The notes beneath the pieces are model-generated. The model ran no database searches, was not told the origin of the DNA, and saw only the letters and a program-made list of their open reading frames with translations. The position numbers were made by a program, and so were the translations under genes. This document shows, piece by piece, positions 47,993-60,106 of a DNA stretch of 64,000 nt. Source of the DNA: Xanthomonas prunicola (GTDB lineage Bacteria > Pseudomonadota > Gammaproteobacteria > Xanthomonadales > Xanthomonadaceae). Each line of letters begins with the position of its first letter. Positions within the stretch are counted from its first letter, which is position 1. Location of the stretch: assembly GCF_002846205.1 (NCBI RefSeq), contig NZ_PHKV01000004.1, forward strand, positions 344,074-408,073, given 5' to 3'.

Positions 47993-49621
47993 ATGACTTC
48001 TTCTGCCGCACCCGCCGATAGCGGTGCCTGGGCGCCGCTGCGCGAGCCGATCTTTCGTGCGTTATGGCTGGCCATCTTAGGCAGCAACATCGGCACCTGG
48101 ATCAACGATGTCGCCGCGTCCTGGGTGATGGCCGAACAGACGGGCTCGCCGTTGATGGTGGCGGCGGTGCAGTCGGCCACCACTTTGCCGGTGGTGTTGT
48201 TCGCACTGGTGGCCGGCACGCTGGCCGACATCGTCGACCGCCGCCGCTACCTGATGCTCACCCAGGGCTGGATGTTGCTGGTAGCCGCAGCCTTGGCCTC
48301 GCTCTCGCATCTGCAGTTGCTCACCCCGTGGGTACTGGTGGCATTGACCTTTGCGATGGGCATGGGCGCGGCAATGGCGATGCCTGCGCAGGCGGCAATC
48401 GTGTCGGAGCTGGTGCCGCGGCCGATGCTGGCCTCGGCGGTGGCCCTCAATTCGATCGGCATGAACATCGCCCGCTCGATCGGCCCGGCGGTTGGCGGTT
48501 TGATCGTGGCGCAATTCGGGCCGCCGTGGGCATTTTTGCTCAATGGCGTGACCTTCGGCCTGATGCTGCTGGTGTTGTGGCGTTGGCGTCGCGATGCGCA
48601 TGTCTCTGCATTGCCGCCGGAGAGCTTCGGCGCGGGCCTGCGTGCCGGTCTGCGCTACGCCGCACGCGCCGGGCGCTTGCAGGCGGTACTGATCAAGGCC
48701 GCCGGGTTCTTCCTGTTCGCCAGCGCGTTGACCGCTTTGCTGCCGCTGGTGGTCCGTCGCGACATGCAGTTGGGTGCCGGCAGTTATGGCGTGCTGTTGG
48801 GCTGCATCGGCATCGGTGCGATCAGTGGCGCGTTGCTGTTGCCACGCCTGCGTGCGCGCTACGACCGCGACCTGCTGGTGTTCGTGGCCACCATCGTGTG
48901 CGCAGCCTCGTTGCTGGGGCTGGCATTGTCGCGTCAGATCGGCGTGCTGTGCGTGGTGATGGTGGTCAACGGCCTGGCCTGGATCACCGTGCTGTCGTCC
49001 TTGCAGATCGCCGCGCAAACGGCGGTGCCTGCCTGGGTGCGCGCACGCGCCTTGTCGCTGTACATCGTGGTGTTTTCCGCGGGTATGGCGGCCGGCTCGC
49101 TGGTCTGGGGCGCGTTGGCGCAGCGCACCTCGATCGCGACCGCCCTGCAGATTGCCGCCGTTGGCGCGGTGATCGCGGCGCTGCTGGTCAAGCGCTCACG
49201 CATTGCCGGCACCGAACAGCTGGACCTCGCCCCCGGCGGGCATTGGCCCGTGCCGGCGCAATCGGATGCGGTCGAACACGATCGCGGCCCGGTGCTGGTG
49301 ACGGTCGAATACCGCATCGCTGCCGACGCGCGCGTGACCTTCCTGCAACTGATGACGCAACTGGGCAACGCGCGGCGTCGTGATGGTGCGGTGGTCTGGG
49401 GTATCGCCGAAGACGCGGCAACACCCGGCGTGCAACTGGAATACTTCATCGTCGCCTCGTGGCTGGAACATCTGCGCCAGCACGAGCGCGTCACCGGCGA
49501 CGACCGCCAGCTGCAGGAGCAGATCCGCACCCTGCATCAAGGCGAGCGCGCGCCGGTGGTCCGCCACTTCGTCGGTGGCGGCGATGTGGCGGTGCCGCCG
49601 CATGCGCATGCCGATATCTGA
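47993..49621 (+). CDS. MFS exporter of the EntS/MFS_3 family
   Basis: A 542-residue major-facilitator transporter of the MFS_3 (PF05977) type, which includes the enterobactin exporter EntS. About 11-12 helices run from FRALWLAILGSNIGTWINDV to LQIAAVGAVIAALLVKRS, with the motif LADIVDRRRYLML between helices 2 and 3. The C-terminal ~110 residues form a soluble antibiotic-monooxygenase-like domain (VTVEYRIAADARVTFLQL, then SWLEHLRQHERVTGDDRQL), a normal extension in this family. It sits 84 bp after the amidohydrolase, possibly in the same unit. Substrate unknown. Confidence 0.88.
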   Translation: MTSSAAPADSGAWAPLREPIFRALWLAILGSNIGTWINDVAASWVMAEQTGSPLMVAAVQSATTLPVVLFALVAGTLADIVDRRRYLMLTQGWMLLVAAALASLSHLQLLTPWVLVALTFAMGMGAAMAMPAQAAIVSELVPRPMLASAVALNSIGMNIARSIGPAVGGLIVAQFGPPWAFLLNGVTFGLMLLVLWRWRRDAHVSALPPESFGAGLRAGLRYAARAGRLQAVLIKAAGFFLFASALTALLPLVVRRDMQLGAGSYGVLLGCIGIGAISGALLLPRLRARYDRDLLVFVATIVCAASLLGLALSRQIGVLCVVMVVNGLAWITVLSSLQIAAQTAVPAWVRARALSLYIVVFSAGMAAGSLVWGALAQRTSIATALQIAAVGAVIAALLVKRSRIAGTEQLDLAPGGHWPVPAQSDAVEHDRGPVLVTVEYRIAADARVTFLQLMTQLGNARRRDGAVVWGIAEDAATPGVQLEYFIVASWLEHLRQHERVTGDDRQLQEQIRTLHQGERAPVVRHFVGGGDVAVPPHAHADI

Positions 49622-50235
49622 GAACTTCATCAGCGCGACGCTCCCGATCGGCCCGGCGCTGAAATGGATGTCGCTTTCTGCTGCCAGGTCGGCCGCGCCT
49701 GCCGCGCGTGAGGCCGGTTGCCGGCGCTGGCAATGACCTGCGCAGACGCAGTGCTGGAGCGCCTGCTGGCCAAACGGACGGGGCGCAACCAGCTTGCTGG
49801 CAGCGGCCAGATCGGCCGCACGGTCAGCCAGGGCAGCGCAAGTGTCCTTCACCGGTCGGCGTATCGCTTGCGCTGCCGATCGACATTGGCTGCGACGGCC
49901 TGACCTGCCATTGCTGACACCGCCATGGCTGAGCGTCGCGTTGCCGGTGGTCGTGCTGCGCGGCGGTTTCTTGCGGGCACTGGCTGCTGCGCTCACCGGT
50001 GGCTGGCCGGTCCATGCCTGAAGCTGGTCCGTTGCAAGGTGTTGCGGCCACGCTGCGAAGGTGTATCGTCGCCATTCCGCTTGCTGGTTCGGCATCTTTG
50101 CGCGCACGTCGTGGGTCCGCAAGCTCGCCTGCAGGAGGCGCATTGGGGCGCCACTGGCAACAGGCCTATCGACGCTGAGGCCGCCAGCCTGATCACAACG
50201 GATCTGCGCGCAGCAAAGCAACGCGCACCAAAACA
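49622..50235. other. Intergenic region with no supported gene
   Basis: About 610 bp between the convergent MFS and alpha/beta hydrolase genes. Several frames stay open because of the high GC content, but none shows family similarity, a good ribosome site or codon usage like the neighbours. I see only noncoding sequence here. Confidence 0.5.
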
Positions 50236-50263
50236 AAAGGCCGGCTCTCACGAGCCGGCCTTT
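50236..50263 (-). terminator. Perfect terminator hairpin of the alpha/beta hydrolase
   Basis: AAAGGCCGGCTC, loop TCAC, GAGCCGGCCTTT: a 12-bp perfect stem whose A/T ends give a T-run on either strand. It lies 23 bp after the hydrolase stop and could also stop transcription from the other side. Confidence 0.85.
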
Positions 50264-50285
50264 GTCTTACGCAGTGAAGCAAGAA

Positions 50286-51278
50286 TCAGCGCTTGGCGAA
50301 GGCCAGCAGATCCTTGTTGAACTGATCGGCATGGGTAATGGTCAACCCGTGCGGCGCGCCAGCGTAGATCTTCAGTTCGGCGTTGCTGATGATCTTGGCC
50401 GACAACTTGCCCGATGCATCGATCGGCACGATCTGATCGTCGTCGCCGTGCACCACCAGCGCCGGCACGTCGATCTTCTTCAGGTCGGGCGTGTAATCGA
50501 CCTCGGAGAATTCCCTAATGCAGTCGTACTGGCCCTTGTGTCCGCCCAACATGCCCTGCAGCCAGAACGCATCGCGCATGCCCTGGGTGACCTTGTTGCC
50601 GTCGCGGTTGGCGCCAAAGAACGGCGTGGTCAGGTCCTGATAGAACTGCGAACGGTCCTTGGCCACACCAGCGCGAATGCCGTCGAACACGCTCATCGGT
50701 AGTCCACCCGGATTGGTTGGGCTCTTCACCATCTGCGGCGGCACCGCACCCACCAGCACCACCTTGGCCACGCGCTTGCTGCCATGGCGGCCGATGTAAT
50801 GCGCTACTTCGCCGCCGCCGGTGGAATGGCCGACCAGAATCGCGTCCTTCAAATCCAGCGCGTCGATGACCGCAGCCAGATCGTCTGCGTAGGTATCCAT
50901 CTCGTTGCCGTCCCACGTCTGCGACGAACGGCCGTGGCTGCGGCGGTCATGCGCAATCACCCGGAAGCCGTGCTGACCCATGAACAGCATCTGCGCATCC
51001 CAGGCATCGGCGCTGAGCGGCCAGCCATGCGAAAACACGACCGGCTGGCCCTTGCCCCAGTCCTTGTAAAAAATGTTGGCGCCGTCGGGACGTTTGACGA
51101 AATTGGACATCGGGTGGACTCCATGAGTGGACGAGTGGGACGACGAGGTGGATTGCGCACGCGTGGCCGCGGCAGCACTGGCGAGCGTTGGCAGCGATAA
51201 CGCTGCCACGGCTACCGTGCCAGAAATGAGAAAGCTGCGGCGTCCGGCATCGGCCGGATGCGCCTCGAACGGATCCAT
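50286..51278 (-). CDS. Tat-exported alpha/beta hydrolase (chloroperoxidase-like)
   Basis: A 330-residue alpha/beta hydrolase close to the non-haem chloroperoxidase/esterase group. A twin-Arg leader ([20 protein letters not shown]) precedes the fold. The catalytic triad fits: nucleophile Ser in [16 protein letters not shown], Asp in [13 protein letters not shown] and His in [13 protein letters not shown]; oxyanion text [18 protein letters not shown]. The ATG at 51278 has AGGAG upstream; an earlier Met is not supported. Substrate is unknown; related enzymes hydrolyse esters and can form peracids. Confidence 0.88.
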   Translation of the reverse strand: MDPFEAHPADAGRRSFLISGTVAVAALSLPTLASAAAATRAQSTSSSHSSTHGVHPMSNFVKRPDGANIFYKDWGKGQPVVFSHGWPLSADAWDAQMLFMGQHGFRVIAHDRRSHGRSSQTWDGNEMDTYADDLAAVIDALDLKDAILVGHSTGGGEVAHYIGRHGSKRVAKVVLVGAVPPQMVKSPTNPGGLPMSVFDGIRAGVAKDRSQFYQDLTTPFFGANRDGNKVTQGMRDAFWLQGMLGGHKGQYDCIREFSEVDYTPDLKKIDVPALVVHGDDDQIVPIDASGKLSAKIISNAELKIYAGAPHGLTITHADQFNKDLLAFAKR

Positions 51279-51660
51279 AAGAACTCCTGCAGGGCGAGGG
51301 CATGCAGCCCGGCGGTCGCATGCGCGCGTAAACGCGTCATGCCGGCATGCCCACGCAGCGCAAGCCATCGCGGGCAACGGACAGACCGGTGCATGCGCCA
51401 AGTACAGCGCGAGTGGCATGCACGCAGATTGCACACGCGTGCTCAGTGCACCGGCCAGCGCGTGGACTGTAATCGGGTGGAGCGATGCGCAGGCCGAACT
51501 GGAGACGTCAACGGACGCGGCCGCTTAACGCGCGTCGAGGTCACGTCACCAGTGATGTTGCGTCGTGAAGCGAGCAGTGCGCGAGGTCTTCTTTCAGCGT
51601 CCTCGCTGTACGACTCAGCGAATCGAACCCACGCGCAGCGATGACCGAAGAGATCGTCTT
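51279..51660. other. Intergenic region, no gene seen
   Basis: About 380 bp between mntH (upstream on the minus strand) and the alpha/beta hydrolase gene. It must carry the hydrolase promoter. I saw no conserved motif, RNA gene or convincing short ORF here. Confidence 0.5.
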
Positions 51661-52995
51661 TCAGTGCAGCGCGGTGTCCCACAGCAGCTTCAGATTGAGG
51701 CACAGGATCACCGCCGCAATCACCCAGGCGATGCGCACCAGCCACACCGGCGCCACCAACGCACCCATCAATTGCCGGTCGGAGACGAAGCGCACCAGCG
51801 GAATCACCGCAAACGGCAATTGCATCGACAATACCACCTGGCTGAGCACCAACAACCGCGCGGTGCCGGCTTCGCCGTATAGCCAGGTCACGATCACCAC
51901 CGGCACGATGGCAATGCCACGGGTGAGCAAGCGCCGCACCCATGGCGGCATGCGCAATTGCAGGAAGCCTTCCATCACGATCTGCCCGGCCAACGTGGCG
52001 GTCACGGTGGAATTGATGCCGGAAGCAAGCAGTGCCACCGCGAACAGGGTCGAGGCCAGGCCAACACCCAGCATCGGCGCCAACAACGCATGCGCCTGTT
52101 CGATCTCCTGCACGTCGGTGCGGCCCTGCGCATGGAAGACCGCTGCCGCCAGGATCAGGATCGATGCGTTGATAAACAGCGCGAGCATCAACGCCACGGT
52201 ACTGTCGGTGACCGCCCAGCGCAGCGCCGATTTCCTGCCGACATCGGTCCGCGGATACGCGCGCGTCTGCACGATCGACGAATGCAGATACAGGTTATGC
52301 GGCATCACCGTTGCACCGATGATGCCGATCGCCAGGTACAGCGCCTGCGGGTCGGTAACCACCTGCGCACGCGGAATGAAACCGCCCAGTACTGCCGCAA
52401 TCGGCGGCGCGGCCAATGCGATCTGGATGCCGAAGCACACGAAGATGATCAGCAGCAGCGCGATCACGAACGCCTCCAGCGCACGGAATCCGCGGTTCAT
52501 CAGCAACAACACCAGCACCACATCCACCGCGGTGATGATCGCGCCCACGGTGAGCGGCATGCCGAACAGCAGCTTCAACGCAATCGCGGTGCCGATCACC
52601 TCGGCCAGATCGCAGGCGATGATTGCCAGTTCGCAAATGCCCCACAGCGCCAGATTGACGCCGCGTGGGTAGCGCGCGCGGCAGGCCTGCGCCAGATCCA
52701 GCCCGGTCGCGATGCCCAGCCGCGCCGACAGGCCTTGCAGCACGATCGCCATCAGGTTGGACAACAGGATCACCGACAGCAACAGGTAGCCGAACTGCGA
52801 GCCGCCGGCCAGATCGGTGGCCCAGTTGCCCGGATCCATGTAGCCCACCGACACCATGTAGCCTGGTCCCAGAAACGCCAGCAGGCGGAACCACCAATGG
52901 CCGCCCTTGGGCACGGAGACGCTGGCGTGGTGGTCGCCTAGGCCACCGGTGGCGGTGGCTGACGATAGCGCTGAGGCGGTGGTGTCGGCGGACAT
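51661..52995 (-). CDS. mntH: Manganese transporter, NRAMP family
   Basis: MntH (444 residues from the ATG at 52995) imports Mn2+ with protons across the inner membrane. The NRAMP signatures are clear: [20 protein letters not shown] (metal-binding DPGN) and [20 protein letters not shown] (MPH). About eleven helices follow. A longer frame to 53055 exists, but the MntR operator (53030-53043) would then lie inside the coding region, so the shorter start is preferred. It is divergent from mntR, whose product should repress it when manganese is sufficient. Confidence 0.95.
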   Translation of the reverse strand: MSADTTASALSSATATGGLGDHHASVSVPKGGHWWFRLLAFLGPGYMVSVGYMDPGNWATDLAGGSQFGYLLLSVILLSNLMAIVLQGLSARLGIATGLDLAQACRARYPRGVNLALWGICELAIIACDLAEVIGTAIALKLLFGMPLTVGAIITAVDVVLVLLLMNRGFRALEAFVIALLLIIFVCFGIQIALAAPPIAAVLGGFIPRAQVVTDPQALYLAIGIIGATVMPHNLYLHSSIVQTRAYPRTDVGRKSALRWAVTDSTVALMLALFINASILILAAAVFHAQGRTDVQEIEQAHALLAPMLGVGLASTLFAVALLASGINSTVTATLAGQIVMEGFLQLRMPPWVRRLLTRGIAIVPVVIVTWLYGEAGTARLLVLSQVVLSMQLPFAVIPLVRFVSDRQLMGALVAPVWLVRIAWVIAAVILCLNLKLLWDTALH

Positions 52996-53029
52996 GCGGG
53001 GGAGGCCATGATGGGTCGATAAGGATGAT

Positions 53030-53043
53030 ATAGCAAGTGCTAT
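53030..53043. promoter_or_regulatory. MntR-type operator
   Basis: ATAGCA-AG-TGCTAT is a perfect inverted repeat resembling the E. coli MntR box (ACATAGC...GCTATGT). It lies 35 bp upstream of the chosen mntH start and about 100 bp upstream of mntR, so it can control both divergent genes. Confidence 0.8.
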
Positions 53044-53139
53044 GCTGTTGAGCATTGGCAAACTCAATCGTATTGATCGGCCGCGTGCTTCAAACTACGC
53101 ATCCCGGCATCGACGCCGGCGACGATAGCGAGGACAAGG

Positions 53140-53607
53140 GTGGGCAAGAGCGAAAAGGTGGAAGCGGCCGCGCCGGTCCTGATCGATGCACAGGTGCACA
53201 TGGAAAGCTTCCGTCAGGTGCGCGAAGCGCGCCGCGCCGAGCTGGTCGAAGACTATGTGGAGCTGATCTCCGATCTTCTGGTCGACGGCGGGGAAGCACG
53301 TCAGGTCGACATCGCTGCGCGCCTGGGCGTGGCGCAACCCACCGTGGCCAAGATGCTCAAGCGGTTGGTACGCGATGGTTGGGTTGTGCAGAGGCCCTAC
53401 CGCGGCGTGTTTCTGACCCCGGCCGGCGAGGCATTGGCTGCCTCCAGCCGGCAGCGGCACCAGATCGTGGAGCGCTTCCTGCTTGCGCTTGGCATCGACG
53501 AAGCCACGGCGCGTCGCGACGCGGAGGGCATCGAGCACCATGTCAGCGAGGCGACGGTTGCTGCGTTCGCCGCGTTCTTGGAACGTCAGGGCGGCTCGCC
53601 CACGTGA
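53140..53607 (+). CDS. mntR: Manganese-responsive regulator
   Basis: MntR (155 residues) is a DtxR-family repressor that binds Mn2+. It matches E. coli MntR through most of its length: [60 protein letters not shown], then [15 protein letters not shown] and [12 protein letters not shown] with the metal-site Glu and His residues. The N-terminal ~20 residues are extra, as in E. coli. The start is a GTG. Its stop overlaps the tadA start (GTGA), so the two are transcribed together. Confidence 0.95.
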   Translation: MGKSEKVEAAAPVLIDAQVHMESFRQVREARRAELVEDYVELISDLLVDGGEARQVDIAARLGVAQPTVAKMLKRLVRDGWVVQRPYRGVFLTPAGEALAASSRQRHQIVERFLLALGIDEATARRDAEGIEHHVSEATVAAFAAFLERQGGSPT

Positions 53608-54131
53608 GCCTGCCTGCCGGGTTGCCCACCGATGCGCCGATCGATACGCCACACACGGCGATCGACGTGCACTGGATGCAGCGCGCCCTCCACTTGGCCG
53701 CGCGTGCCGAGCGCGACTACGACGAGATCCCGGTTGGCGCGCTGGTCGTCGATGCCGAAGGCAACGTGCTGGGCGAAGGTTGGAACTTCAATATCGCCAG
53801 CCACGATCCTAGCGCGCATGCCGAAATCGTGGCGATGCGCGAGACCGGGCGCCGCCTGGCCAATCACCGCCTGATCGGCTGCACGCTCTACGTCACCCTC
53901 GAGCCGTGCGCGATGTGCGCCATGGCGATGATCCATGCGCGCATCGCGCGGGTGGTGTTCGCCGCCAGCGACCCCAAAACCGGTGCCTGCGGCAGTGTCT
54001 TCGACCTGTTGGCTGACCCGCGTCACAACCATCGCGTGCAGGTGGCGGGCGGTGTGCTGGCGGCAGAGGCAAGCCTGCGGCTGACCAATTATTTTCGCGC
54101 CAAGCGTGGCAAGCCGCCGCTCGTGCCCTGA
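53604..54131 (+). CDS. tadA: tRNA-specific adenosine deaminase
   Basis: TadA (175 residues) deaminates A34 to inosine in tRNA-Arg(ACG). The zinc and proton-shuttle motifs are [12 protein letters not shown] and [18 protein letters not shown], with [18 protein letters not shown] further on. A GTG start at 53604 overlaps the mntR stop by 4 bp; the first ~20 residues are a lead before [14 protein letters not shown], so a shorter start is possible. This is an unusual operon partner for mntR. Confidence 0.94.
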   Translation: MSLPAGLPTDAPIDTPHTAIDVHWMQRALHLAARAERDYDEIPVGALVVDAEGNVLGEGWNFNIASHDPSAHAEIVAMRETGRRLANHRLIGCTLYVTLEPCAMCAMAMIHARIARVVFAASDPKTGACGSVFDLLADPRHNHRVQVAGGVLAAEASLRLTNYFRAKRGKPPLVP

Positions 54132-54202
54132 GCGGCACGGCCGCGGTATGATGCGCGCCCTTTCAGTACCCCGGCCGGCAACGGCCTCCACAGGACGGTG
54201 AT

Positions 54203-54787
54203 ATGGCAGACAACGTTGCGGGCAACGACCGACTGATCTGGATCGATCTGGAAATGACCGGCCTGGATACCGATCGCGATTCGATCATCGAGATCGCCAC
54301 CATCGTGACCGATGCGCAGTTGAACGTGCTCGCCGAAGGGCCGGAACTGGCCATCGCCCACCCGCTGGCCACCCTGGAAGCGATGGACGAGTGGAACCGC
54401 AACCAGCACCGTCGCTCCGGCCTGTGGCAACGCGTGCTCGACAGCCAGGTCACCCATGCACAGGCCGAAGCGCAGACAGTGGCGTTTCTGGGCGAGTGGA
54501 TTCGCGCCGGCGCCTCGCCGATGTGCGGCAACTCGATCTGCCAGGACCGCCGCTTCCTGCATCGCCAGATGTCGCGCCTGGAGCGTTATTTCCACTACCG
54601 CAATCTCGACGTGTCCACCATCAAGGAGCTAGCGCGCCGCTGGGCGCCGACGGTGGCAAATGGTTTTGCCAAGAGCTCGGCCCATACCGCGCTGAGCGAT
54701 GTGCGCGATTCGATTGATGAGCTGCGTCACTATCGTCAGTTCATGGGCGCACTTGGTGGCGATACCGATGTGGGTGTGGAAGGCTGA
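54203..54787 (+). CDS. orn: Oligoribonuclease
   Basis: Orn (194 residues) is a DEDDh 3'-5' exonuclease that finishes RNA decay by hydrolysing dinucleotides, including pGpG from c-di-GMP. Signatures: [20 protein letters not shown] (DE), [16 protein letters not shown] (D) and [20 protein letters not shown] (the H and last D). The ATG at 54203 gives the usual start. A 15-bp perfect hairpin lies downstream. Confidence 0.97.
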   Translation: MADNVAGNDRLIWIDLEMTGLDTDRDSIIEIATIVTDAQLNVLAEGPELAIAHPLATLEAMDEWNRNQHRRSGLWQRVLDSQVTHAQAEAQTVAFLGEWIRAGASPMCGNSICQDRRFLHRQMSRLERYFHYRNLDVSTIKELARRWAPTVANGFAKSSAHTALSDVRDSIDELRHYRQFMGALGGDTDVGVEG

Positions 54788-54933
54788 GAAACTGCCGGCG
54801 TGTTCCGCAGTGTGGGCGTGCAGTGGCTTGAGGCGTCCAGCACTCTGATGTGTCCAGCGCGCCATTGAAGCGCCTGTCAACGTCACTTGGTTGCATGGCT
54901 CGCAAACACGACTCCGAGCAATCCACACGAATA

Positions 54934-54965
54934 AAACAGGCCGCATCGTCCGATGCGGCCTGTTT
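54934..54965. terminator. Bidirectional terminator between orn and mscS
   Basis: AAACAGGCCGCATCG, loop TC, CGATGCGGCCTGTTT: a 15-bp perfect stem with A/T runs at both ends. It lies between the convergent orn and mscS-like genes and should stop transcription from both sides. Confidence 0.85.
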
Positions 54966-54998
54966 GTTTTCTACTGCGGGATTGCCTGTCTCGCCGCA

Positions 54999-55958
54999 TC
55001 AACGCGCCAACGAAGGTCCCTTGTTCAGATCGCCATCGTCGGTAATGCCTTTGAGCAACAGATCGGAGATCGGCTTGCCATCTGCATCGTGGTGATACAC
55101 GTGCAGATCGCGCTGCGGGTAGGGGATGTTGAGCCCGTTCTCCAGCAGCTGGTTACGGATCTGTTCCAGCGTGGCGCTCTTGGCCGCACCGAAATTGCCG
55201 TTGGTCGCATACGCAAACAACATCAGATCCACCGTGCTTTCGCCCAGGTTGGTGACCTGCACGAACGGCGCCGGCGACTCCAGAATGTTCGGATTGTCCT
55301 TGGCGATCTGCAGCAGCAGGTGCTGGGCCTTCTTCAGGTCGTCGCCATATCCCACGCCAACGGTCACTTCCAGGCGACGGTTGGGCAGGGTGCTGTAGTT
55401 GACGATGGGCGCGGTGGTGATGGTGCTGTTGGGTAGGGTGATCATGCGTTCGTCGAAGCTGCGCAGCCGGGTCTGGAAAATCCGGATCTCGTCCACGATG
55501 CCTTCCTGGCCGGCGATCACCACGTGGTCGCCGTCGCGCATCGGCCGCAATACGATCAGCATCACGCCAGCGGCGATGTTGGACAGCGAATCCTTCAACG
55601 CCAGGCCGACGGCCAGACCGGCCGCACCCAGTACCGCGATCAGCGAGGTCGGCGGCACGCCGATCTTGCTCAGCGCGCTGACGAACACCAGCACCAGCAG
55701 CAACGCATACGACACGTTGCGCAGGAAGTTGGTCAACGTGATCTCGATGCGGGCGCGGGTCAGCGCACGGTGCAACCACTGGCTGAGTTGCTTGGCCAGC
55801 CACATGCCGACCACAAGAATCAGCAGCGCCAGCCCCCAGTTGAGCGCGTATTGCGCCCAGGGAATGTTGGCCCAGTTGAACGCGGGCTCCGCCGCCTTGG
55901 CTGCCGCCGGCTTCGCAGCGACTGCTCCCGCAGCCGCTGCCAACAAAGCACCCACCAT
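54999..55958 (-). CDS. Small-conductance mechanosensitive channel (MscS family)
   Basis: A 319-residue MscS-type channel. An Ala-rich lead is followed by helices ALNWGLALLILVVGMWLAKQ and LLLVLVFVSALSKIGVPP, the pore helix LIAVLGAAGLAVGLALKDSL (Gly/Ala-rich TM3) and the beta domain GDHVVIAGQEGIVDEIRIFQ and NSTITTAPIVNYS. It opens under membrane tension to release solutes. The start ATG at 55958 is 6 bp after the ppsA stop, so the two genes may share a transcript. A much longer frame upstream overlaps ppsA and is not real. Confidence 0.92.
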   Translation of the reverse strand: MVGALLAAAAGAVAAKPAAAKAAEPAFNWANIPWAQYALNWGLALLILVVGMWLAKQLSQWLHRALTRARIEITLTNFLRNVSYALLLVLVFVSALSKIGVPPTSLIAVLGAAGLAVGLALKDSLSNIAAGVMLIVLRPMRDGDHVVIAGQEGIVDEIRIFQTRLRSFDERMITLPNSTITTAPIVNYSTLPNRRLEVTVGVGYGDDLKKAQHLLLQIAKDNPNILESPAPFVQVTNLGESTVDLMLFAYATNGNFGAAKSATLEQIRNQLLENGLNIPYPQRDLHVYHHDADGKPISDLLLKGITDDGDLNKGPSLAR

Positions 55959-55963
55959 TCCTG

Positions 55964-58342
<2,379 letters not shown>

Positions 58343-58454
58343 GCGCGATGCTCCGTATGGCCATCGCCCGAGCGGGCTGGATGGCCGCGTCCGTAGGAAG
58401 AAGCCGCTATGATGCAGTGCACAGCGGAATATGCACAAGCATGAACCCGTAAGT

Positions 58455-58472
58455 TTTGAACACTAGTTCAAA
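58455..58472. promoter_or_regulatory. Palindrome upstream of ppsR
   Basis: TTTGAAC-ACTA-GTTCAAA is a perfect 7-bp inverted repeat directly before the ribosome site (AAGAGG) of ppsR and about 110 bp upstream of ppsA. It has operator-like form; no factor is known to me for this site. Confidence 0.55.
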
Positions 58473-58484
58473 GAGGTGGTCTTG

Positions 58485-59306
58485 ATGTCAACAATTCGGC
58501 CGGTGTTTTACGTCTCCGATGGAACCGGTATCACCGCTGAAACGATTGGGCATAGCTTGCTCACGCAGTTCAGCGGGTTCAACTTCGTCACCGACCGCAT
58601 GTCGTTCATCGATGATGCAGAAAAAGCGCGCGACGCCGCGATGCGTGTGCGCGCTGCGGGCGAGCGGTATCAGGTGCGTCCGGTCGTGGTCAATTCGTGC
58701 GTGGATCCACAATTGAGCATGATTCTGGCCGAAAGCGGTGCGCTGATGCTGGATGTGTTCGCGCCTTTCATCGAGCCGCTGGAGCGCGAGCTCAACGCAC
58801 CGCGGCATTCGCGAGTGGGCCGCGCGCACGGCATGGTCGATTTCGAAACCTATCACCGCCGCATCAACGCGATGAACTTCGCGCTGAGTCACGACGATGG
58901 CATCGCATTGAATTACGACGAGGCCGATGTGATCCTGGTAGCGGTGTCGCGCGCGGGTAAAACGCCGACCTGCATCTACCTGGCCTTGCATTACGGCATT
59001 CGCGCCGCCAACTATCCGCTCACCGACGAAGATCTGGAAAACGAACAGCTCCCGCCGCGGTTGCGTAATTACCGTAGCAAGTTGTTCGGTCTGACGATCG
59101 ATCCGGAGCGGCTGCAGCAGATTCGGCAGGAGCGGCGGGCCAATTCGCGCTACAGCGCGGCAGAGACCTGCCGGCGCGAAGTGGCGATCGCCGAGCGCAT
59201 GTTCCAGATGGAGCGCATTCCCTCGCTCAGCACAACCAATACGTCGATCGAAGAAATCTCCAGCAAGGTGTTGTCTACGCTGGGACTTCAGCGCGAAATG
59301 TTTTGA
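58485..59306 (+). CDS. ppsR: PEP synthase regulatory protein (DUF299)
   Basis: PpsR (273 residues) is a bifunctional kinase/phosphorylase that inactivates PEP synthase by ADP-dependent threonine phosphorylation and reactivates it. Family signatures: [20 protein letters not shown] at the start, [20 protein letters not shown], the nucleotide loop [20 protein letters not shown] and [18 protein letters not shown] a few codons upstream is possible, but MSTIRPVF fits the family. The divergent ppsA gene is its target. Confidence 0.95.
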   Translation: MSTIRPVFYVSDGTGITAETIGHSLLTQFSGFNFVTDRMSFIDDAEKARDAAMRVRAAGERYQVRPVVVNSCVDPQLSMILAESGALMLDVFAPFIEPLERELNAPRHSRVGRAHGMVDFETYHRRINAMNFALSHDDGIALNYDEADVILVAVSRAGKTPTCIYLALHYGIRAANYPLTDEDLENEQLPPRLRNYRSKLFGLTIDPERLQQIRQERRANSRYSAAETCRREVAIAERMFQMERIPSLSTTNTSIEEISSKVLSTLGLQREMF

Positions 59307-59512
59307 TCGGGGAGGGGGGATTGGACATTCGGGAGTGGTAGCCGTCTAGCGGGTCTTCGGCGGGCGTGCCCAGTGGCCGGGGGAACTGGCCTGGCAGTTC
59401 GTGCGGTGGCTTGGGAAACGAAGTGGGCGGGGCAGGGCTCCGCCAAGGTAGGCCTGCGATTGGGCCCTCGTCAATGCTGCCCGTGCGGCGGCGCAGCGTG
59501 TAGGATCGGCCC

Positions 59513-60022
59513 ATGGCGCAAGCACTGAGCAAACTCGAACGCATTCCCAAACTGAGCCGCTTTGGCTGGCTGATGGGCTTGTACGCAGAAAACTTCCAGC
59601 ATCTGACCCGGCTGTTCGCTCCGGCCGATCTGGCCCCCGGTTCCTATGTGTCGTCGATCGGCGACGGCCTGAACCTGCGGCTGGACGTGATCGAGTGTCA
59701 CCGCTACACGGTGGAATTGCGTTTGACCTACGACCTGTGCGACCCGGTGACTGGCGAGCCGGACCCGTCGGCGTATGTGCGCCTGTATCGCGACGCGCGC
59801 CAGGCCGAGACCACACATTGCTATGTCGGTCGTCGCTGGCAGGACGTGATGGGCATGTTCCCGCCGCCGGCCGAGCTGATCAGCCACCGCATGCGGATGA
59901 ATACGTTCCTGGGCAAGTGGCTGGAGTACCTGGCCGAGCGTGGTCACGGCGTTGCGACGCTGCGCCTGGATACCGATTACGTGGCACCGCCGCGGCCGAA
60001 CCCGCAGGCCGCCGTCGGCTGA
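59513..60022 (+). CDS. DUF1249 family protein
   Basis: A 169-residue soluble protein of the DUF1249 family, found downstream of Nudix genes in many gammaproteobacteria. Conserved text: LERIPKLSRFGWLMGLYAEN, RLFAPADLAPGSYVSS, LNLRLDVIECHRYTVELRLT, and RLYRDARQAETTHCYVGRRW. Its role is unknown. It has no signal peptide and is separated by 84 bp from the Nudix gene that follows. Confidence 0.88.
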   Translation: MAQALSKLERIPKLSRFGWLMGLYAENFQHLTRLFAPADLAPGSYVSSIGDGLNLRLDVIECHRYTVELRLTYDLCDPVTGEPDPSAYVRLYRDARQAETTHCYVGRRWQDVMGMFPPPAELISHRMRMNTFLGKWLEYLAERGHGVATLRLDTDYVAPPRPNPQAAVG

Positions 60023-60106
60023 GCCAGCGTTGCCGCAGCGTACGCCGCGCCGCTTCGGTCATACCGCTTCAGTCATACTGATGCGCTTCATGTCAGATCG
60101 CGTGCC

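Noticed and set aside
49622..50235. Possible short proteins between the MFS and alpha/beta hydrolase genes
   Set aside because: All are Arg/Ala-rich frames without conserved motifs or initiation signals.
52996..53067. Longer N-terminus for MntH starting at 53055 or 53067
   Set aside because: It would place the MntR palindrome inside the coding region and adds text not seen in the family.
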